Below are positions 59,982 to 64,000 of a DNA stretch of 64,000 nucleotides, piece by piece. A program made the position numbers and the translations under genes. The notes under the pieces are model-generated. The model did not search any database. It was not told the origin of the DNA and saw nothing but the letters and a program-made list of their open reading frames with translations. The DNA is from Seiridium cupressi (Eukaryota; Ascomycota; Sordariomycetes; Amphisphaeriales; Sporocadaceae), in contig JARVKI010000002.1 of NCBI GenBank assembly GCA_036674765.1, forward strand, positions 682,001-746,000. The letters are read 5' to 3'. The stretch's first letter is position 1; each line of letters opens with the position of its first letter.

Positions 59982-61016
59982 ATGTCTACCAGCAAGTCGA
60001 AAGCCAACACTCGCTGGACTGAGGCCGAGCACGTAAGTGATGATCTTTTGCATTTTCCCCAAGCATTTCGCGTCACTAATCACGCCTTTCCCTGCCCTAT
60101 AGCGCGACTTCCTCGTCCAGGCCATTGCCCATCTGGAGGCCTCGGGTGGCAAGATCGACCTGAACAAGATCGCCGCCAACATGGGCCGCACCGCGAAGTC
60201 GCTTTCTCACATGATGCATAGCATTCGCCTCGAGGACAACTACGTCAACGCTGCCCACGCCTATGCTGGCCCTCCTGTCCCTCCGACAGCCCTCGGTCGC
60301 CCTCGAGTTAAGCAGGCCCTCAACTTCAGTATGTAGACCATATGTGGACATAGTATCATATCCCCTTTGCCCCTCTTGTGTCTGACCAATATGACTAGCC
60401 ACCACCGCCACCTCGAGCTTGAAGCGCAAGGCCCCAGCCAGCGAAGACGCCGATGATGAGGAGGACATTGATGCTACAGGTAAGCTACCCTATTTTCCTT
60501 GATGTTCACTGTATCGAGTATTCCGGACTGTTCCCTGCTTTCCATCGACGATGCTGGAGCTTTCATCCCATAGTCCCCATTTTCTGTGGATTGGAGCCAC
60601 GTCACCTGACCTCATATTATCCGATCTCTTCTTCAATCAGAGTGTACCAAACCTGACTCTCTCTAGACGATCATTCCTTCACCCCTCAGAAGCCTAAGAA
60701 GAGACAAGCCGATCCCAAGACCATGAGAAGGAATACGGGCGGCCTCAGACTCGCCAAGAGTCAAGGCAAAGTTGACAATGACGGTAAGTCCCTCGTGCCT
60801 TTTCCTCCAATCATCTCCATCCCCCCCTATAGCGAAGAGACTCCTAGCGAAGAAGCTGGGAAGATTGCTCGCGGTCTCACCCAGACTGCCTACCCGAATC
60901 AGATCTATGAAGTAAATGCTAACGCTTTTTCCGTAGCAGAGACTGAGCACGAGCGTGCCATCCGAATGATCAAGGAGGAGATCCTGTCTGGAGACGATTC
61001 CTATGGCGAAGCTTGA
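59982..61016 (+). CDS. Small Myb/SANT-like nuclear protein
   Basis: Probable DNA- or chromatin-binding protein with one Myb/SANT-like helix-turn-helix. Exons 59982-60032, 60103-60328, 60399-60479, 60667-60783 and 60937-61016 give 184 residues. The domain starts at TRWTEAEHRDFLVQAI, made by joining exons 1 and 2, and continues GGKIDLNKIAANMGRTAKSLSHMM with the expected hydrophobic spacing. A basic and acidic tail follows (SLKRKAPASEDADDEED; QKPKKRQADPKTMRRN), consistent with nuclear location. The end ETEHERAIRMIKEEILSG is helical. Intron 4 (60784-60936, 153 nt) keeps the frame open, so retaining it would insert 51 residues (235 in total); a clear GCTAAC branch site argues it is normally removed. 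Intron 3 is 187 nt, long for this genome. Target genes unknown. Confidence 0.85.
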
Positions 61017-61891
61017 GATTCCTGCCTTCTGCCACGACTGAGTTATTACGAGGCCGTCGGATCATTTTGCGTTGTCTTTATAAGTCTCTGTGTTTGCATA
61101 CTGGAGGATCTTCTTCCACCATGCTCCGAGGCTTCTGGATTGAAATGCTTTAAGGATATGTTTCACGATACTCTATATGCTAGAGTATGCGTTGAGAATT
61201 TGGTTTAGTGCTTTCTATGGCGATTTGCATTCGGCCACGAAGGCTAGACTACAGGTCGAAGCCGTAAATGGTTCCACCTGCACATCAGCCTACCGCAGAT
61301 AGTTGACAACAAGATCAAACTTTTCTGATACTTATGCTTTGTGACGTGTTCGTCATTTGATCCTGCTTTTCTTGCCCCATCGACCCTTCCAACCATTTTC
61401 GATTTGGCATTGCACGCTCTGCAGTTCTCATCCAAGCACTGTATTCTCTCGCTAAACACCTCATATTGTCTTAATATGCCTCGAAATGATTGCCCCTCCC
61501 GGGATTTTAACGTGAAAAAGTATGTCTTTCTAGAGATATGATTGGGCGTCACTTACTTCTGCCCTGGACTACACCAAGGTTAGCACTGATTAGTGCCTCT
61601 ATTCTGGTAAGTAAACGCACTCAAGACTGAGCAAGTTACTACTAGCGGCGAAGTATTAAGTTTATAAACTCATTCCCATTTTAAGCTTTTTTCTGGTCAC
61701 TTACCACCAAACGGAGAAACTCTGTGTAGATATGTATTAAAGGAGCACCCCAATCTCAAATTGACTCGATAGGACACGATCCATCTTTCCACCTTCACAT
61801 CATTTTTCAGGTCAACGCCTTGTCTGTCACACAAGCAACTTGTTATCGACCATCGAACCATCAAATCCAAGCAAACCCCATAATAGACATC
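61017..61891. other. Intergenic upstream of proline-rich protein gene
   Basis: About 870 bp; short motif-free ORFs on both strands. The last 100 nt are C/A-rich leader-like sequence. Nothing else recognised. Confidence 0.6.
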
Positions 61892-63352
61892 ATGTCGTCT
61901 TCTCCAGTTGATACAGTCCAGCCTTTCCCTGGAGCTCCATTTATCCCGGCTCCCGCCGCCGATAACCTGGCTATGCCCAAGCCTTCACCTGAGCTGCCTT
62001 CCCCAACCGACGTCCAGCCTTCGCTCCCTGGACTCCCATGGTTCCCAGCTCCTCTCGGTGATGTTGCCGACGAGCCAGGGGCTTCACCTCAGCTACCTTC
62101 TCCGACCGATATCCAGCCTTCATTACCTGGAATCCCATGGTTCCCGGCTCCCCTTGGTGATGTTCCCGATGAGCCAACTGTTTCGCCTCGGTCGTCTAGT
62201 TCGGCAGACGACTTGCCTCCAGTTGTTGATACCCCAAATGCGCCGATCGTATCAATCCAGCCCTTTCCTGTAGCCCCATTTGTCCCGACTCCTATTACCG
62301 ATACCCCGGACAAGCCAGCAGCGGCTTCGCCTCAGCCATCTTCTCCAGTCGACAATATCCAGCCTTCATTCCCTGGTATTCCGTGGTTCCCAGCGCCCCT
62401 CGGTGATGTCCCCGAGGCGCCTCCGTCATCTAATCATGACGCCGACGAGACCCCAGTTATTGATACCCCAAACGAGCCGATGGTATCAATCCAGCCCTTT
62501 CCATTTGCCCCGAATCCCGTCGGTGACGATACCGCTGAGCCGGCTGCATTAGTACAACCACCAAACGATGGGGTTGACTGGATCCAGGCTCTAAAAATCG
62601 ACATCCCTGGAGAGCCAGTCGCCTTGACCGAGTCGTCAAACCCAGGGGTACCATGGATCCAGGCCCTCGAAGTCCCTTCCCCAGATGAGAAGGTCACTCT
62701 GAGCCAACCATCCAATCCCGGGGTGGACTGGATCCAAGCTCTCGTCGTCGACACTCCTAGTACTGGCGGCATACACGCCACACCTTCAGGGCTGCATTCT
62801 GGGCTTACGAACACAACCACCCCACAACCCAGCACCGGAGCCAACGATCTCAGCGGTAGCCATACCCTGGCCGTCGTGGGTCTCGCCCTCTCCATCTTCG
62901 CGTACGTCCTTGCCGCCGGCGTAAACGCCAACCTCAAGACCAAGCAGCGCTATCCGGACACCGCCCCCAACCAGCCAGGGGCAAAGTTCCGCCTGATCTG
63001 GATCGCCTGCTACTTTGTATTCTACCTCCTCTTCATGCCCGTCATATCTCTGTGGGGCGTCGTACAGGCCCTTGTCGCCGGTGCGCTTCTCATCGGCCAA
63101 CATGTCTTCAAACGGGAGACGAGGCGTGCGGACTGGGTTTTCAGAGTGCTGCCCATCCAGCTGCCACGGGGCACATTCACTCGGGAGGGAAATCGTGGGC
63201 AGGACGTCCTGCCTCGTCACGAATATCCGGAAATGTCGCCTAGACTTGTGGCGCAGGAGGTGGAGGGCGCCGATGCGCGCACTTGCGCAACAAATCCCTT
63301 TCCCACATTGACCAAGGTGGGAAAAGTGTGGATTCCTAAGAGTAGGGCTTAG
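61892..63352 (+). CDS. Proline-rich repetitive membrane protein, no family recognised
   Basis: Single-exon gene for 486 residues, starting at the ATG of MSSSPVDTVQPFPGAPF. The frame is open upstream but has no earlier ATG. Residues 1 to about 300 are built from three shuffled modules. A is IQPSLPGIPWFPAPLGDV (three copies, near nt 62012, 62110 and 62347). B is VSIQPFPxAPF (two full copies plus a variant at the N-terminus). C is PGVDWIQAL (three close copies near 62563, 62641 and 62719). DTPNEP/DTPDKP spacers separate them. There is no signal peptide. C-terminal to the repeats are a membrane helix at about 323-345 (HTLAVVGLALSIFAYVLAAGV) and a hydrophobic pair at about 366-405 (LIWIACYFVFYLLFMPVISLW...). 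A basic cytosolic-type tail follows (KRETRRADWVFRV). The function is unknown; perhaps a cell-surface or endomembrane protein. Confidence 0.78.
   Translation: MSSSPVDTVQPFPGAPFIPAPAADNLAMPKPSPELPSPTDVQPSLPGLPWFPAPLGDVADEPGASPQLPSPTDIQPSLPGIPWFPAPLGDVPDEPTVSPRSSSSADDLPPVVDTPNAPIVSIQPFPVAPFVPTPITDTPDKPAAASPQPSSPVDNIQPSFPGIPWFPAPLGDVPEAPPSSNHDADETPVIDTPNEPMVSIQPFPFAPNPVGDDTAEPAALVQPPNDGVDWIQALKIDIPGEPVALTESSNPGVPWIQALEVPSPDEKVTLSQPSNPGVDWIQALVVDTPSTGGIHATPSGLHSGLTNTTTPQPSTGANDLSGSHTLAVVGLALSIFAYVLAAGVNANLKTKQRYPDTAPNQPGAKFRLIWIACYFVFYLLFMPVISLWGVVQALVAGALLIGQHVFKRETRRADWVFRVLPIQLPRGTFTREGNRGQDVLPRHEYPEMSPRLVAQEVEGADARTCATNPFPTLTKVGKVWIPKSRA
62012..62412. repeat. Coding repeats, module QPSxPGxPWFPAPLGDV
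   Basis: Three near-identical units at about 62012, 62110 and 62347. The first two are adjacent, 98-99 nt apart, while the third is separated by a diverged B-type stretch. Synonymous differences between units show they are not a recent duplication. Confidence 0.85.
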
Positions 63353-63565
63353 AGCAGATTGAAGCTGGGAGAGCTTCAAGTTCTTTCCAAGGCTGTAGCG
63401 TCAGTATATTAGTGTCTTTCACTTTTCAATCGTGTTGGAACAACAAATGTTCAACTTGATGTTATTGCTTCCGTATCCTTTCGCAGCTATAGAACAATAC
63501 AAGCTTCAGCTCTCAAATACGTCTCCTGACATTCATGTGATGCCCTCTAGTCTACTTTGCTCGTA

Positions 63566-64000
63566 TTATTGATTGAGAAATTTGCCTCCACATCCACCAC
63601 ATAGCTCACTCGAGATCTGCTTGGCAGCAACTACCGCAGCATCACTTATGTCAGTTGGGATTGCGTTAGGTTTCAGGCATTTGAAGCCGCAGACACCGCA
63701 GCTGTTAGAAACACCCGGCGCTAGAATCGGAAGGCCGGTCGCTGCGCAGTTTGCTGTGAAACAGTTAGCATAAGCCTCTAATAGTTTCGGTAAGAACCCG
63801 GAATGCAGTCATCTACTCACCGAAAAAATGGCCCTTGGGACATCGTGACACACCATTTTTAACCTCAAGTCCCGCATGACACAGCACACAGGCCGCCTTC
63901 TCTGCTGTATCCCTGAAAGCATCCCTGATATTTTGGCGTTTTGTACTGACGTCTGTAGGTGTGCCATGAGAGTCTCCGACACCAGGCACCGGTGGACCTC
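63566..64000 (-). CDS. TFIIIC subunit, C-terminal zinc finger (partial)
   Basis: C-terminal end of a gene that continues beyond the window. Exons 63821-64000 (cut by the edge) and 63566-63753, joined over a 67-nt intron with CTAAC branch site, give about 122 residues. The sequence CVLCHAG...RCPKGHFFANCAATGLPILAPG followed by SCGVCGFKCL matches the putative zinc-finger domain of the TFIIIC 90-kDa-type subunit (zf-TFIIIC, GTF3C4-like), part of the RNA polymerase III factor that recognises tRNA promoters. Four Cys/His pairs for zinc binding are visible. The protein ends KFLNQ. Only the tail is present, so overall length and upstream WD40 part cannot be checked. Gene on the minus strand, tail to tail with the proline-rich gene, 213 nt apart. 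Confidence 0.85.

Noticed and set aside
62434..63379. Minus-strand ORFs opposite the proline-rich protein
   Set aside because: They overlap a Met-started 486-codon frame with regular amino-acid repeats and membrane helices; the minus frames lack coherent features.

Overview
The window is nuclear DNA of a filamentous ascomycete (Pezizomycotina). A Sordariomycete is most likely, but I cannot name the species. The evidence is intron-rich genes whose introns are mostly 49-76 nt, with GT..CTAAC..AG signals; long intergenic stretches; and fungus-typical proteins such as peroxisomal Lon, symportin Syo1, Nma111, Sec62, Esf1, a Zn(II)2Cys6 regulator and a FucP-type sugar permease. I rebuilt exon structures by hand from reading-frame phase, splice signals and family motifs. 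Nineteen protein genes are supported, one of them cut by the right edge. No tRNA, rRNA, CRISPR array or intact transposon was recognised.

Layout. 0-3.6 kb: no gene. 3.6-8.4 kb: divergent pair, peroxisomal Lon protease (-) and replication protein A subunit 2 (+); an ACGCGT box lies in the RPA2 promoter. 9-13 kb: GNAT acetyltransferase (-) and isopentenyl-diphosphate isomerase (-). 13.5-18.5 kb: divergent SYO1 (-) and a Golgi-type glycosyltransferase-like protein (+). 18.6-19.4 kb: a five-exon DUF202 membrane-protein gene (-), invisible as one long ORF. 20.3-22.4 kb: MATE transporter (+). 23-24.6 kb: disordered protein of unknown function (-). 26.8-28.1 kb: SEC62 (+). 28.6-29.7 kb: secreted RNase T2 (-). 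30.8-37.3 kb: divergent phospholipase D (-, nine exons, one of 11 nt and one GC-AG intron) and ESF1 (+). 37.3-42.6 kb: gene-poor. 42.6-48.9 kb: zinc-cluster regulator (+) and FucP-like permease (+). 48.9-52.7 kb: gene-poor with a degenerate tandem duplication. 52.7-53.5 kb: cysteine-rich GPI-type surface protein (+). 55.4-58.6 kb: NMA111 (+). 60-61 kb: small Myb/SANT-like protein (+), with four ACGCGT boxes upstream. 61.9-63.4 kb: proline-rich repetitive membrane protein with no recognised family (+). 63.6 kb to the edge: zinc-finger end of a TFIIIC subunit (-).

Most genes are housekeeping: ribosome biogenesis (SYO1, ESF1), DNA replication (RPA2), secretion (SEC62), isoprenoid synthesis (IDI1), proteolysis (Lon, NMA111) and lipid signalling (PLD). 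They do not form one pathway or a secondary-metabolite cluster. The only possible functional neighbourhood is the regulator plus sugar permease at 42.6-48.9 kb. I found no convincing new multi-gene system. The most interesting points are gene-structure oddities (microexons, a GC-AG intron, a frame-neutral intron), the repeat-expanded loop in PLD, the repetitive orphan protein, and the cluster of cell-cycle-type boxes before the Myb-like gene.
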